Notes: generated by a model not told the origin, from the letters alone. Positions 34,347 through 42,698 are shown, counted from the stretch's first letter. The stretch is DNA of 64,000 nucleotides from Candidatus Chloroploca asiatica (GCF_002532075.1 NZ_LYXE01000127.1:124001-188000); one strand, 5' to 3'. Numbers and translations are program-made.

Positions 34347-34847
34347 TTATGCCTCATCGTCAAGTTGTTCCAACCCAACCGCCATCAGATACCCCCGCGC
34401 TCGTTCGGTAAGCGGATACTGTTCAACAATGCGCCAGAACCGGGGGCCGTGATTCGCCTCAAGCAAATGGGCGAGCTCGTGCATCACCACATATTCCTGA
34501 ACAAAACGGGGCATATGGGCCAGCCGATGCGAAATTCGGATCGTACGATCGATTGGGGTGCAACTGCCAAACCGCTTGTTCTGTTGCATTGACCAGGTAA
34601 TGCTAGCCCAGTGCAGGGTATTCTGAAAATAACGGTGATTGAGTTCACTGGCTATTGCGTGCAGGTTCGCATCATCAAGCGCCTCTTTTTGGGCACGACG
34701 CTCGATCCGGCCAGTTAGATGTGCAATAATCGGCTGGAGTTCCTCATCAGAAAGATGCGCCGGAGCAAGGATTTCGATCGTATCGCCGTCCTGACGGGCA
34801 CTCACGGTTTTGGAACGCTTCTCGCTTCGCGTAATTTTGATCTTCAT
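34347..34847 (-). CDS. YgjP-like zinc metallopeptidase (DUF45/WLM type)
   Basis: About 166 aa with HELAH in VMHELAHLLEANHGPRFW, where the second block supplies a third His ligand (E-x-x-H-G-P-x-F-W). RFGSCTPIDRTIRISHRLAHMP is also characteristic of YgjP. Substrate unknown. An in-frame ATG four codons upstream (34859) is equally possible; neither has a strong ribosome site. First gene of a three-gene set with the hydratase and the S9 peptidase. A TATAAT at 34921-34926 on this strand may be its promoter. Confidence 0.82.
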   Translation of the reverse strand: MKIKITRSEKRSKTVSARQDGDTIEILAPAHLSDEELQPIIAHLTGRIERRAQKEALDDANLHAIASELNHRYFQNTLHWASITWSMQQNKRFGSCTPIDRTIRISHRLAHMPRFVQEYVVMHELAHLLEANHGPRFWRIVEQYPLTERARGYLMAVGLEQLDDEA

Positions 34848-34979
34848 GGCAACCCCCATCTATGGGGTGCAGCACTGTAGAGCTCTCGTGTTCAGGGCGG
34901 CTACGCTCCTGATAGTTCTTATTATACAGGAGACCACCCGTTTTTCTGCCGCATGATCCTTCCCCAACGTAACCAGAAC

Positions 34980-34988
34980 TGGTATAAT
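34980..34988 (+). promoter_or_regulatory. Extended -10 promoter for the 35118 gene
   Basis: TGG-TATAAT with the hexamer at 34983-34988; the leader would be about 120 bases. The minus strand has TATAAT at 34921-34926 for the divergent metallopeptidase gene. Nothing else is seen in the 34848-35117 gap. Confidence 0.5.
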
Positions 34989-35117
34989 TCTCATAACATA
35001 GTTTACAAAATACAACCAAAGAGCAAGACTTCTACGCTTGAAGGAACGATTATCGGGTCGTTGTGCTTGTGGTGTGATCATTCCAACCTCCCTATCATCA
35101 TCTAGACGGGAAGTCGT

Positions 35118-35726
35118 ATGGTGCAACTGATCAAACGCACACTTGTGAGTCTCGTGCTCGGCTTTGTCGTTAGTCTGGTTGGTCTGGTTGTCATGCCGGT
35201 TTCAGCGCGTCTGGCTGAACCATTGCTCTGTCAGGGAAGGCTTGAACCTGAGACGGGTTTTCTCAGCCTCCGTTTTCGTTGCATTTTGCCCACTGATGGG
35301 CGTATCGAACCTTTGGCGACGGGTCTGGTTATGCAGTACACGGTGCCAATCGTATCGTTTGGGGTCGCCCCACTGATTTGGTTTGCCCTGGCTGGGCGTG
35401 CGCAGCGGGCAGAAAAAGCGCGGACGACGATGCAAGCCGACCTCTCGCATGCGATTGTTGCGCCGGCCGAGATCCTGCGTGTCGAACGCCAGGATACGAT
35501 CAACCACCAGATGCTTTTCCACGCCGCTGAATTGACGCTCGTCTTATGGGTACGACCGCCCAACCGTCGCCCCTACGAAGCCCGTGTTGCGTGGGTGGTC
35601 AACGATGCCAATGTCTATCACCTGCGAGCTGGTACTGAATTGACTGTTCGCATTAACCCCGAACGACCCGAACATGTCTATCCTGATCAGCCGTGGGCAC
35701 GCTATGCCTGGTGGTTTCAGGAGTAG
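35118..35726 (+). CDS. Two-TM membrane protein of unknown function
   Basis: A 202-aa protein. TM1 covers about 7-33, then a loop with two Cys (LLCQGRLEPETGFLSLRFRC, 20 residues) likely outside, and TM2 at about 74-92. The last 105 residues are soluble beta-rich sequence (ARVAWVVNDANVYHLRAGTE, LTVRINPERPEHVYPDQPW). The pattern recalls DUF3592-like proteins, but I do not claim the family. Stands alone, with its own promoter and a convergent hairpin. Confidence 0.6.
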   Translation: MVQLIKRTLVSLVLGFVVSLVGLVVMPVSARLAEPLLCQGRLEPETGFLSLRFRCILPTDGRIEPLATGLVMQYTVPIVSFGVAPLIWFALAGRAQRAEKARTTMQADLSHAIVAPAEILRVERQDTINHQMLFHAAELTLVLWVRPPNRRPYEARVAWVVNDANVYHLRAGTELTVRINPERPEHVYPDQPWARYAWWFQE

Positions 35727-35737
35727 CGTATCTTTGT

Positions 35738-35788
35738 ATTTCGCATGTGGCACAAGCCCGCTTAACGGGCTTGTGCCACATGCGAAAT
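35738..35788. terminator. 23-bp perfect hairpin between convergent genes
   Basis: Arms 35738-35760 and 35766-35788 with a CTTAA loop, between the membrane protein and the sirtuin. The ATGTGGCACAA segment resembles the middle of the 31093 palindrome. Confidence 0.65.
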
Positions 35789-35830
35789 CCTTAGATGGCG
35801 TCCAACCGTGCACCGCAAACCTGCCAGGTT

Positions 35831-36586
35831 TTATCCCTGTTGCTCTAGGGCGGTCACCAGCGCTGGCAGCAGGTTTCCCGCCTGGCCGTTGAGGAGATAG
35901 AGCCGCTCTTGGTTGTGTGGGGTGACATCGAGGTTTAGCACCGCGACGGTTGCCCCACGGTTGTAGGCGAGCCGTGGCAGCGACGCGGCTGGCTCAACCA
36001 GCCCTGAGGTGCCGATCGAGAGCATGACATCACAGGTTGCGGCGGCGCTCCAGGCTCGCTCGAGAGCAATCACGGGCAATTGTTCGCCAAACCAGACCAC
36101 ATCGGGGCGCAGTGGTGCGCCACAGCTTGGACAGGGTGGCGGTAATGCGCCCTCCTCGCTCCAGGTCGTATACCGCGTCGCCTCGAGTGCACAGCGTACG
36201 CGCATGATATTCCCATGCAACTCGATTGGCTCGCGACTTCCGGCGGCTGCGTGCAAGCCATCAACATTCTGTGTGATTAGGGTAAAGGTCGGGACAAGAT
36301 GTTCGAGACGGGCGAGGGCCAGGTGGCCTGCATTTGGCTTGGCCGCCGCAACCATCTGCCGTCGCCACCCATACCAGTCCCAGACGAGGCGCGGATTGCG
36401 TTGAAAGGCTTCGGGGGTGGCGAGTTCTTCGGCACTGTACTGCGCCCAGAGGCCCGTTTGCGCATCGCGGAAGGTCGGAATGCCGCTCTCGGCTGAAATA
36501 CCTGCCCCGGTAAGCGCAACTACATGCTGTGCCGTACGTAGGGCCTCAAGCAGCCCGTTGGGGATGGCTGGCTCTTGCTTGCTCAT
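35831..36586 (-). CDS. cobB: Sirtuin, NAD-dependent protein deacylase (CobB-like)
   Basis: Removes acyl groups from lysines, using NAD. The 251 aa include GAGISAESGIPTFRD (NAD site), TQNVDGLH, catalytic His in ELHGN and IGTSG. The Tyr-x-x-Arg pair in WYGWRR matches class III sirtuins (SIRT5, CobB), which prefer succinyl and malonyl groups. The zinc site shows three Cys (RVRC..., CPSC); the fourth position is not Cys, as also in E. coli CobB from memory. The ATG overlaps the stop of the histidine phosphatase gene by four bases. Confidence 0.92.
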   Translation of the reverse strand: MSKQEPAIPNGLLEALRTAQHVVALTGAGISAESGIPTFRDAQTGLWAQYSAEELATPEAFQRNPRLVWDWYGWRRQMVAAAKPNAGHLALARLEHLVPTFTLITQNVDGLHAAAGSREPIELHGNIMRVRCALEATRYTTWSEEGALPPPCPSCGAPLRPDVVWFGEQLPVIALERAWSAAATCDVMLSIGTSGLVEPAASLPRLAYNRGATVAVLNLDVTPHNQERLYLLNGQAGNLLPALVTALEQQG

Positions 36587-37167
36587 GATGGTCGAAAGAC
36601 AAGTTCAAAACGCTGCGTATGTTCGTCAACACGGTGAATATGCCAGATGCCACAGGTGGGTGCCGGGTTCCCTCCCGCATAGACATGCTTGCTCAGATCG
36701 ATTTTCTCGCAGCTCATTTCGAGTAACAGGGCCCGGATTGGTGAACCGTGTGTCACCAGACCAATGCGTTGGTAGGGCGAGTCTTTGGCGGCTGCCAGTA
36801 ACTCGCGGAGGCGCTCACGCACCTGATCGAAGGGCTCGTGGGGGCCATGCTCTTGCACCAGACTGGTAAAGGTAACAGGGATATTGAGGTGCTCGACAAG
36901 GACCTCGGCCGTCTGGGTGGTGCGGGCAAACGGCGAAACAAAGAGATGTTCCAGGCCCACCTTGGCAAGAAACGCCGCGGCCTGACGCGCCTCTTCGCGC
37001 CCGCGTGGTGAAAGATCAGGGCCAGGCAGCGTCTGATAAGGAATATCAGCTTTGCGTGCGGGCTCACCGTGACGAATCAAATAGAGATCAGTCAGCACTC
37101 CTTGCGCCTCTCCGCGTTGAATGAACGATACATCTTCAGGGTAGCATAGCCTCGCGCGCACTGTCAA
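36583..37167 (-). CDS. Histidine phosphatase superfamily (phosphoglycerate-mutase-like) protein
   Basis: About 194 aa. The phospho-His is in LYLIRHGEP, the second Arg in SPFARTTQTAEVL and the second His in VTHGSPIRALLLEM. Substrates in this family range from phosphosugars to nucleotides and cannot be told here. The only ATG (37167) leaves a 23-residue odd leader before the fold; a GTG start near residue 24 (VLTDLYLIRHG) is plausible because AAGGAG lies close by. Overlaps the sirtuin start, so the two are translated together. Confidence 0.85.
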   Translation of the reverse strand: MTVRARLCYPEDVSFIQRGEAQGVLTDLYLIRHGEPARKADIPYQTLPGPDLSPRGREEARQAAAFLAKVGLEHLFVSPFARTTQTAEVLVEHLNIPVTFTSLVQEHGPHEPFDQVRERLRELLAAAKDSPYQRIGLVTHGSPIRALLLEMSCEKIDLSKHVYAGGNPAPTCGIWHIHRVDEHTQRFELVFRPS

Positions 37168-37173
37168 TGACGT

Positions 37174-37202
37174 TTGACGCCCTCTTATGCAACACGTACA
37201 AT
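37174..37202 (+). promoter_or_regulatory. Promoter of the ArsA/arginase/PIG-L operon
   Basis: TTGACG (37174-37179), 17 bases, TACAAT (37197-37202). The leader is about 60 bases. Confidence 0.65.
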
Positions 37203-37270
37203 AGAAGAAGCGTCACATAAAGAGAGCAATGACTGACATTGTAGCTTAGTGGAGAGAGAGAATAACACAT

Positions 37271-38470
37271 ATGCGGCTCATCCTCTATCTTGGCAAAGGC
37301 GGGGTTGGCAAGACGACCACAGCCGCCGCTACGGCCGTCCGGGCCGCCGAGTTAGGTTATCGTACCCTTGTTGTCAGTACTGATGTTGCGCACAGCCTTG
37401 CTGATGCCCTTGATGCACCGCTTGGCTCGAGTCCTACCCCTTTGACTGATCGTCTGTGGGGCCAAGAGATCAATGTGCTTGACGAGGTGCGTGAACATTG
37501 GGGCGAGTTGCGTGGTTATTTGTCAACCCTGCTGCGGCGGCGTGGGGTCGACGAAGTTGCTGCCGAAGAGTTGGCCATCATTCCAGGGATGGAAGAGGTT
37601 GTCAGCTTGCTTCACATTCGTCGCCAGGCCAAAACGGGCGAGTTTGATGTGGTGGTGGTTGATGCCGCCCCGACCGGCGAGACGGTGCGCCTGTTGACGA
37701 TGCCCGAAACTTTTACCTGGTATGCCTCGCGGGTGATGGACTGGGAGCCGCAAACGTTGAAGGCTGCCCGCCCCCTCGTCAAGCAGTTGATTCCGGCAAC
37801 CGATATGTTTGCGACCCTCGAGCGTCTCTCGAAAGGGGTCGAGGCCTTGCGTGAAACGCTTATTGATCCCGAAATCAGTTCGTATCGCCTCGTCATCAAT
37901 CCTGAACGCATGGTGATCAAAGAGGCCCAGCGTGCGGCGACCTACCTCGCACTCTTTGGCTATCCGGTTGATGGGGTGGTGCTCAACCGGGTTTTGCCGC
38001 TTGACCAGGCCGAGGGCGCTTTTATGCAGGAACTGGCCCGTATCCAGCAGGGCTATCGCCAGATGGCCTACGATATTTTCCAACCCCTGCCGATCTGGGA
38101 AGGCCCCCACTATGCCCGTGATCTTGCCGGTGTTGACGACCTTTCGATGGTTGGCCGAGCCCTTTTTGGCGAGACCGACCCAGTCAAAGTGCAGTTTCGG
38201 GGCAAGACTCAGGAGATTGTGCGTGAGGGCGAAGAGTATGTGATGCGTCTGCCCTTGCCGCACGTCGAAATTGGCAAAGTCTCAATGACCAAACGTGGCG
38301 ATGAGCTCTTTATCGAAATTGGCAACTTTCGGCGCGATATGATCCTGCCGATGACCCTTGCCGAACGTCCTGCGCGCCGCGCCGTCTTCCGCAATGGTGT
38401 GCTCGAAGTACGGTTTGGGATTCCTGAGGGGCTGCCGCTTGAGCCGGCTGCCAGTGCGAATGAAGCCTGA
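37271..38470 (+). CDS. ArsA/Get3-family ATPase with C-terminal HSP20-like domain
   Basis: A 399-aa cytosolic ATPase. The deviant Walker A is GKGGVGKTTTAA (residues 7-18), switch I is STDVAHSLADAL, and DAAPTGETVRLL is the conserved segment used for dimer ATPase action. The last 85 residues (VRLPLPHVEIGK... to VLEVRFGIPEG) form the ArsA_HSP20 alpha-crystallin-like domain seen in many bacterial copies. These proteins are Get3 relatives; there is no arsenite Cys triad or arsenic gene nearby, so arsenic export is unlikely. The stop overlaps the arginase start by 11 bases. Confidence 0.9.
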   Translation: MRLILYLGKGGVGKTTTAAATAVRAAELGYRTLVVSTDVAHSLADALDAPLGSSPTPLTDRLWGQEINVLDEVREHWGELRGYLSTLLRRRGVDEVAAEELAIIPGMEEVVSLLHIRRQAKTGEFDVVVVDAAPTGETVRLLTMPETFTWYASRVMDWEPQTLKAARPLVKQLIPATDMFATLERLSKGVEALRETLIDPEISSYRLVINPERMVIKEAQRAATYLALFGYPVDGVVLNRVLPLDQAEGAFMQELARIQQGYRQMAYDIFQPLPIWEGPHYARDLAGVDDLSMVGRALFGETDPVKVQFRGKTQEIVREGEEYVMRLPLPHVEIGKVSMTKRGDELFIEIGNFRRDMILPMTLAERPARRAVFRNGVLEVRFGIPEGLPLEPAASANEA

Positions 38471-39365
38471 GAAAATCGCCCTTATTGGGGTGCCGCTTGA
38501 TCTGGGGGCCGGACGGCGTGGCGTTGATATGGGGCCCAGTGCGATGCGCTACACCGGGCTTCGTCGACGCATCGAGGATCTTGGCTATCCAATTGTTGAT
38601 CTGGGTAACCTGGTCACACCGATGGTCGAGACGAGTGCGCCACCGGCCCCCGGTGAGTGCCTGCGGTATCTCGAGCCAATTGCCGAGGTGTGTGCTACGC
38701 TGGCCGATACGGTTGAGGCGAGCATTGCCGATGGTTTCTTACCGCTCATCCTCGGTGGGGATCATAGCCTCTCGCTTGGCTCGGTCAGTGGCAGTGCGCG
38801 TGGTTGTGGCCCCGGTCTGCTCTGGATCGATGCGCACGCTGATTTTAATACCGCCGAGACGACTCGCAGCGGCAACATCCACGGGATGCCGCTGGCCGTT
38901 GTGACGGGTCGTGGACATCCATTGTTGACCGGGCTTGCCGGGCGAACCCCGGCGATCCAGCCGGGACACGTTGCCCTCGTTGGTGTCCGCGACCTCGATC
39001 CGCTCGAGCGCGAAGCGTTGCGCCATGCCTCGATCCATGTCTTCACCATGCACGACATTGATCGTCTGGGCATGGCTGCGGTCATTGAGGCAGCCATCGC
39101 GATTGCTCAGCAAGGCACGGGCGGCTTTCACGTCAGCTTTGATCTTGATGTCATCGATCCCCGCGAAGCCCCTGGGGTTGGTACGCCAGTAGCGGGTGGT
39201 ATTTCGCGTCGTGAGGCCCATCTCGCGCTCGAAATCATTGCCCACGCCGGTGGTATGCGTAGCCTCGATCTGGTTGAAGTCAACCCGATTCTCGATGAAC
39301 GGAATGCGACGGCGGCGCTCGCCGTCGATCTGGCGCTCTCGGCGTTGGGGAAACGTATTTTGTGA
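38460..39365 (+). CDS. rocF: Arginase
   Basis: Hydrolyses arginine to ornithine and urea with two Mn ions. The ATG at 38460 (MKPEKIALIGVPLDLGAG) gives 301 aa. Metal ligands are in GGDHSLSLG, WIDAHADFN and SFDLDVIDP; GNIHGMPLA points to arginase rather than agmatinase, and the C-terminus VEVNPILDERNATAAL is typical. The start lies inside the end of the ArsA gene, so translation is coupled. The PIG-L gene follows after 21 bases. No ornithine-using gene lies near. Confidence 0.93.
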   Translation: MKPEKIALIGVPLDLGAGRRGVDMGPSAMRYTGLRRRIEDLGYPIVDLGNLVTPMVETSAPPAPGECLRYLEPIAEVCATLADTVEASIADGFLPLILGGDHSLSLGSVSGSARGCGPGLLWIDAHADFNTAETTRSGNIHGMPLAVVTGRGHPLLTGLAGRTPAIQPGHVALVGVRDLDPLEREALRHASIHVFTMHDIDRLGMAAVIEAAIAIAQQGTGGFHVSFDLDVIDPREAPGVGTPVAGGISRREAHLALEIIAHAGGMRSLDLVEVNPILDERNATAALAVDLALSALGKRIL

Positions 39366-39386
39366 CAAAAAGACGAAAGCAAAAGA

Positions 39387-40262
39387 ATGTCTACTTTATC
39401 AAACATAGATGGTATTCGCCCAACCTTGCTTGCCGTGCTCGCGCATCCTGATGACGAGTCGTTTGGGATCGGCGGAACGCTGGCCGCCTATGCGTGGATG
39501 GGGGCGCATGTTCACCTGATCTGTGCCACTGGTGGCGAAGAGGGTGCGGCTGACCCTGAGTTTCTGGTTGGCTATCCGTCACTTGCCGCACGCCGCGAGG
39601 CGGAACTTGCCTGTGCTGCGCAAGCACTTGGGTTGACCAGTGTCACGTTGCTTGGCTATCGCGACTCGGGGATGCCTGATACTCCTGCCAACCACCATCC
39701 CGAGGCGCTGGCCGCACAACCCCTTGAGCAGGTCACCGCCCGGGTGGTTGAAGATATTCGCCGCTTGCGCCCCCATGTTGTTGTGACCTTTGATCCGATT
39801 GGCGGCTACCGGCATCCGGATCATATTGCGATTCATCAGGCGACCGTCGCTGCATTCTATGCTGCTGGCGATCCTGCCCGCTTCCCTGGCGATCTGCCTC
39901 CCTGGCAGCCCCAAAAACTCTATTTTCAAACGATTCCCCGCCGTCTCTTGCGCATCTTTGTGCGGCTTATGCCCCTCTTTGGCCGTGATCCACGCCGGTT
40001 TGGACGGAACCACGATGTTGACCTTGTCTCGCTTGCCGAAGTCGATTTCCCGGTACATGCCCAGGTCGACTACCTCCCGCTGGCCCAGGCGCGCATGGCT
40101 GCAGCGCGGTGCCACGCGAGTCAGGGCGGAACCAATTTTGGGGGCAGCTTCTTTGCCATCTTTGCCCGCCTCTTTGGGGGCCGTGATACCTTTATGCGCG
40201 CCTATCCTGAGCCTGAAGCCAATCTGCATGAAACAGATCTTTTTGCCGGGGTCTCGATCTGA
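39387..40262 (+). CDS. PIG-L (LmbE-like) deacetylase
   Basis: A 291-aa zinc hydrolase that removes N-acetyl groups from sugars such as GlcNAc conjugates. AHPDDES carries the zinc-binding His-Asp-Asp and the third ligand is in GGYRHPDHIAIHQ. The class includes MshB and BshB of low-molecular-weight thiol synthesis; no thiol-pathway gene is adjacent, so the substrate is open. Third gene of the operon that starts with the ArsA ATPase. Confidence 0.88.
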   Translation: MSTLSNIDGIRPTLLAVLAHPDDESFGIGGTLAAYAWMGAHVHLICATGGEEGAADPEFLVGYPSLAARREAELACAAQALGLTSVTLLGYRDSGMPDTPANHHPEALAAQPLEQVTARVVEDIRRLRPHVVVTFDPIGGYRHPDHIAIHQATVAAFYAAGDPARFPGDLPPWQPQKLYFQTIPRRLLRIFVRLMPLFGRDPRRFGRNHDVDLVSLAEVDFPVHAQVDYLPLAQARMAAARCHASQGGTNFGGSFFAIFARLFGGRDTFMRAYPEPEANLHETDLFAGVSI

Positions 40263-40267
40263 AAACT

Positions 40268-40326
40268 TGTGTGTATGCGAGCCAAAACGACCAGTTTCAG
40301 TGGTCGTTTTGGCTCGCATACGTGCG
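40268..40326. repeat. 59-bp palindrome (28-3-28), copy 3
   Basis: Arms 40268-40295 and 40299-40326 around a TTC loop; the central 21 bp (40273-40293 with 40301-40321) are perfect, one G-G mismatch lies next to the loop and the outer end pairs by G-U. Starts six bases after the PIG-L stop, a terminator position. The rest of 40327-40471 shows no feature I can support. Confidence 0.75.
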
Positions 40327-40471
40327 ATTCTTGCAGGGCCGTAGGCCCCCAAAACCCCACTGGCAGCTAGATTGAGCTAGTTACCAGCTTCTTATCATCC
40401 AGGTTGAGCCTCCTGAGACGTTTGATTCAATACGTATCCTTGGATCAAAGACATAGCTAGAGGCTCCTCCT

Positions 40472-41212
40472 ATGACAACGCGACGACAGTTTCTCCGCTT
40501 GATGCTCGCCGCAGGGACAGTGGGCGCAGTGGCCCAGCATCGTACGGCAGATGCTGCTTCAGCTTCCTCTCATCAAGCCTATCTGCCGTTGGTGCATCAC
40601 CCTGCTGCCGCACATTCGGGATCATGGCCCAATGATGAGGGCTGGATCGTTGCTGGCCCGTCGGGACGGTTTGATCAGGCGATCGCATGGTTCCATGCTC
40701 GTTCAACAATCTATACTCATTACGATCTGTTGCAGATTGTCGGGGCCTATGAGCGAATTGGCAATGAAGCTGGGGTTGACTGGTTTCTTGCGCTTGCGCA
40801 GTGCGCCCATGAAACAGGCAGTCTGACCTCGTGGTGGTGTGATCGTCCGCGCCGGAATCCTGCTGGCATTGCTGTCACCGGGGCCGTGCGTGATGGCACG
40901 CCTGACAATCCGCCTGGCGTGAACTGGGCCTGGGATGGAAGCCGCTGGCGGGAAGGGGCGAGTTTTGCGGCCTGGGATAGCTTCTCGGTGCGGGCCCATC
41001 TGGGGCGCCTCCTTGCCTATGCTTTGCCTGATTGGGCGGCGACCCCCTATCAGCGTGAGTTGATTGACTATGCGCTCGCCATCCGACCACTCGCTGCCCG
41101 TATCCGTGGCATCGCTCCGACGATCATTGGGCTCAATGGTATCTGGGCTGTTCCTGGGACTGAGTATGGGCAACGCATTCTCGATCTCGCCCGCCGGATG
41201 CGTCAAAGTTAA
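40472..41212 (+). CDS. Tat-exported glucosaminidase-like protein
   Basis: A 246-aa exported protein. MTTRRQFLRLMLAAG is a twin-arginine signal (T-R-R-x-F-L), so it is exported folded. LALAQCAHETGSLTSWWCDR with its Glu resembles the start of GH73-type N-acetylglucosaminidases, and the later PAGIAVTG fits that fold. It would cut peptidoglycan or a related glycan. A pair of Cys flanks the active-site Glu. Single gene between a hairpin and the SWIM leader. Confidence 0.7.
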   Translation: MTTRRQFLRLMLAAGTVGAVAQHRTADAASASSHQAYLPLVHHPAAAHSGSWPNDEGWIVAGPSGRFDQAIAWFHARSTIYTHYDLLQIVGAYERIGNEAGVDWFLALAQCAHETGSLTSWWCDRPRRNPAGIAVTGAVRDGTPDNPPGVNWAWDGSRWREGASFAAWDSFSVRAHLGRLLAYALPDWAATPYQRELIDYALAIRPLAARIRGIAPTIIGLNGIWAVPGTEYGQRILDLARRMRQS

Positions 41213-41325
41213 CGTCGGCCAACCGTTTAATGCGCAAATCTTCACTGATTATCCTACCGCCTAGCGGGGCGTTGTCGCTTATTAGGAAGCTGAATTGCTT
41301 TCCTCTATGGTCGTTGAATTGCTCC

Positions 41326-41354
41326 TTGACGTGCCTCACGCACACTCGTATAAT
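41326..41354 (+). promoter_or_regulatory. Near-consensus promoter of the leader unit
   Basis: TTGACG (41326-41331), exactly 17 bases, TATAAT (41349-41354). The strongest promoter I see in the window. Transcription would start near 41361. Confidence 0.75.
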
Positions 41355-41398
41355 AAGTTTATGTTAAGGGTTGCTTAACTTTTGATCAAGGAGCCACC

Positions 41399-41434
41399 AT
41401 GGCGGCAAAACTGACAAAAGAGCTGATTTCCTAA
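41399..41434 (+). CDS. 11-codon leader ORF MAAKLTKELIS
   Basis: ATG at 41399 has AAGGAG (41388-41393) five bases upstream, an ideal ribosome site. The ORF ends in TAA whose last base opens the terminator stem. Eleven codons with no run of one amino acid, so it is not a classic biosynthetic attenuator. It may be a leader peptide whose translation controls the hairpin, or a very small protein. Too short for comparison by eye. Confidence 0.5.
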   Translation: MAAKLTKELIS

Positions 41435-41480
41435 GGGGCGGCGCGGGATAATGTCCTGCTGCCGCCCCTGTTGTTTTGTT
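41434..41480 (+). terminator. Terminator/attenuator overlapping the leader ORF stop
   Basis: A 15-bp stem (41434-41448 with 41454-41469, one bulged T) with loop TAATG, followed by GTTGTTTTGTTT. A textbook intrinsic terminator placed 50 bases before the ribosome site of the SWIM gene. The 319-base gap 41213-41531 is thus filled by promoter, leader ORF and terminator. Confidence 0.75.
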
Positions 41481-41531
41481 TACGCTCCGCATATCTGGAC
41501 ATGGGAGTTCAGGAAGTACAGGAGGCACGAA

Positions 41532-41813
41532 ATGCAGTCAGATCTGATCGGCAAGATTGAAAAGGCCCGCCGTTACGCTGCTGAACCTGATCGGGTGAAA
41601 TTTGTCGAGTTGCGTGCGAACTTTAACGGGGGCAATAGCAATCACGAAGTGGTGCTGCGCGAAGGCCACTGGAACTGCGATTGTTCGTTCTTTCAGACGT
41701 GGGGAACCTGCGCACACGTGATGGCGATGCAGCGCATGTTGAATCCGATGCTTGATGAAGAAGCTCGACAGGCTGAATTGGCAATTGCCGCTTCTGCCGA
41801 GTTGTCGGTTTAG
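41532..41813 (+). CDS. Small SWIM zinc-finger protein
   Basis: A 93-aa protein. ATG 41532 has AGGAGG six bases upstream, so the longer frame from 41451, which crosses the terminator, is rejected. WNCDCSFFQTWGTCAHVMAM is a complete SWIM motif (CxC...CxH) that binds zinc and contacts nucleic acid or protein. The rest is a short helical N-terminus (IGKIEKARRYAAEPDR) and an acidic tail. SWIM domains often sit beside helicases or in Rad51-pathway proteins; here it stands alone, downstream of an apparent attenuator. Confidence 0.8.
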   Translation: MQSDLIGKIEKARRYAAEPDRVKFVELRANFNGGNSNHEVVLREGHWNCDCSFFQTWGTCAHVMAMQRMLNPMLDEEARQAELAIAASAELSV

Positions 41814-41833
41814 CGACCTCCTCAAAATATTTT

Positions 41834-41891
41834 AAGACCATGAAGTGTGTTTCGTTTGATTTTTACCACGTTACACCTTCATGGTCTTTTT
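41834..41891 (+). terminator. Terminator after the SWIM gene
   Basis: A 12-bp perfect stem (41834-41845 with 41877-41888) and a 31-base loop, ending in a T-run (41887-41891). It overlaps the upstream Met codon of the GDPD frame, another reason to place that start at 41901. Confidence 0.55.
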
Positions 41892-41900
41892 GTGTGCCTT

Positions 41901-42617
41901 ATGCCTATGCCACTGATTATTGCTCACCGTGGTGCCTCAGCCTATGCACCCGAGAATACGATGGCTGCGTTCGAACTGGCCTATCGCCAGGGGGCCGGCA
42001 TGATCGAATTGGATGTGCAACCCACCGCTGATGGGTATCTCGCGGTCTTTCACGATGATACAACCGAGCGCTGGGATGGCCGCCCGCGTCCGGTTACAAC
42101 GTGTCGTTTGGCTGAATTGCAAGCGCTTGATATCGGCGGCGAACGGGTGCCCATCCTCGAGGAGGTGCTTGCTTTTGCCGCTACGACCGGCATTGCTCTG
42201 AACATTGAACTCAAGGCTGTCGGTATAGGAAGGCAGTGCGTCCATCTGGTGCGTCAAGCCCGCCTCGTTGATCAGGTGATCGTCTCTTCGTTTGTCCCTG
42301 TGGCCCTGCGTGAGGTGCAAACGGCGGATCCGGTGGTGCGTCGGGCGTATTTGATGGGAACCCGTACCTATCGCCCTGATGTGCGTCTTCGCGAGTTGTG
42401 GCCTTTTCTGGCCCTGCGGCGCTTTGCGGTCGCCGCCTGGCATCCCTCGCACGAATTGCCCCTCGTTGACCGGATTATTCCGCTTGTGCGCAAGGCTGGC
42501 TATCAGGTCAATGTCTGGACCGTTGATGCGCCTCAGCGTATGCGCCAACTGGCGGCCCTGGGTGTCCAGGGAATTATTACGAATCGCCCTGATCTCGCCA
42601 GCGCGACATTGGCGTGA
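41901..42617 (+). CDS. Glycerophosphodiester phosphodiesterase
   Basis: A 238-aa TIM-barrel enzyme that splits glycerophosphodiesters into glycerol-3-phosphate and an alcohol. IIAHRGASAYAPENTMAAF and IELDVQPTADGYLAVFHDDT carry the catalytic His pair and metal ligands; NIELKAVG and VNVWTVDAPQRMRQL complete the family pattern. ATG at 41901 or 41907 (MPLIIAHRG) are both possible; no ribosome site is visible. No signal peptide, so it probably recycles lipid head groups in the cytosol. Confidence 0.92.
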   Translation: MPMPLIIAHRGASAYAPENTMAAFELAYRQGAGMIELDVQPTADGYLAVFHDDTTERWDGRPRPVTTCRLAELQALDIGGERVPILEEVLAFAATTGIALNIELKAVGIGRQCVHLVRQARLVDQVIVSSFVPVALREVQTADPVVRRAYLMGTRTYRPDVRLRELWPFLALRRFAVAAWHPSHELPLVDRIIPLVRKAGYQVNVWTVDAPQRMRQLAALGVQGIITNRPDLASATLA

Positions 42618-42642
42618 ACATCCACCGGGCTCTTTGAGAAAG

Positions 42643-42673
42643 ACAAAAAGGCCAGCTTTGCTGGCCTTTTTGT
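42643..42673. terminator. Bidirectional A-tract/T-tract hairpin
   Basis: Perfect 14-bp arms 42643-42656 and 42660-42673 with TTT loop, AAAAAGGCCAGC paired with GCTGGCCTTTTT. A classical two-way terminator between GDPD and the convergent small Cys protein gene. Confidence 0.85.
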
Positions 42674-42698
42674 GCTTCTGGATGCCTTGAAGCTCCCC

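Noticed and set aside
37523..38263. A 246-aa minus-strand frame opposite the ArsA ATPase
   Set aside because: Antisense shadow; the plus strand has an intact P-loop ATPase with promoter and operon context.
41451..41531. The longer SWIM frame starting at 41451
   Set aside because: It would start inside the terminator stem, and the ATG at 41532 has AGGAGG at ideal spacing.
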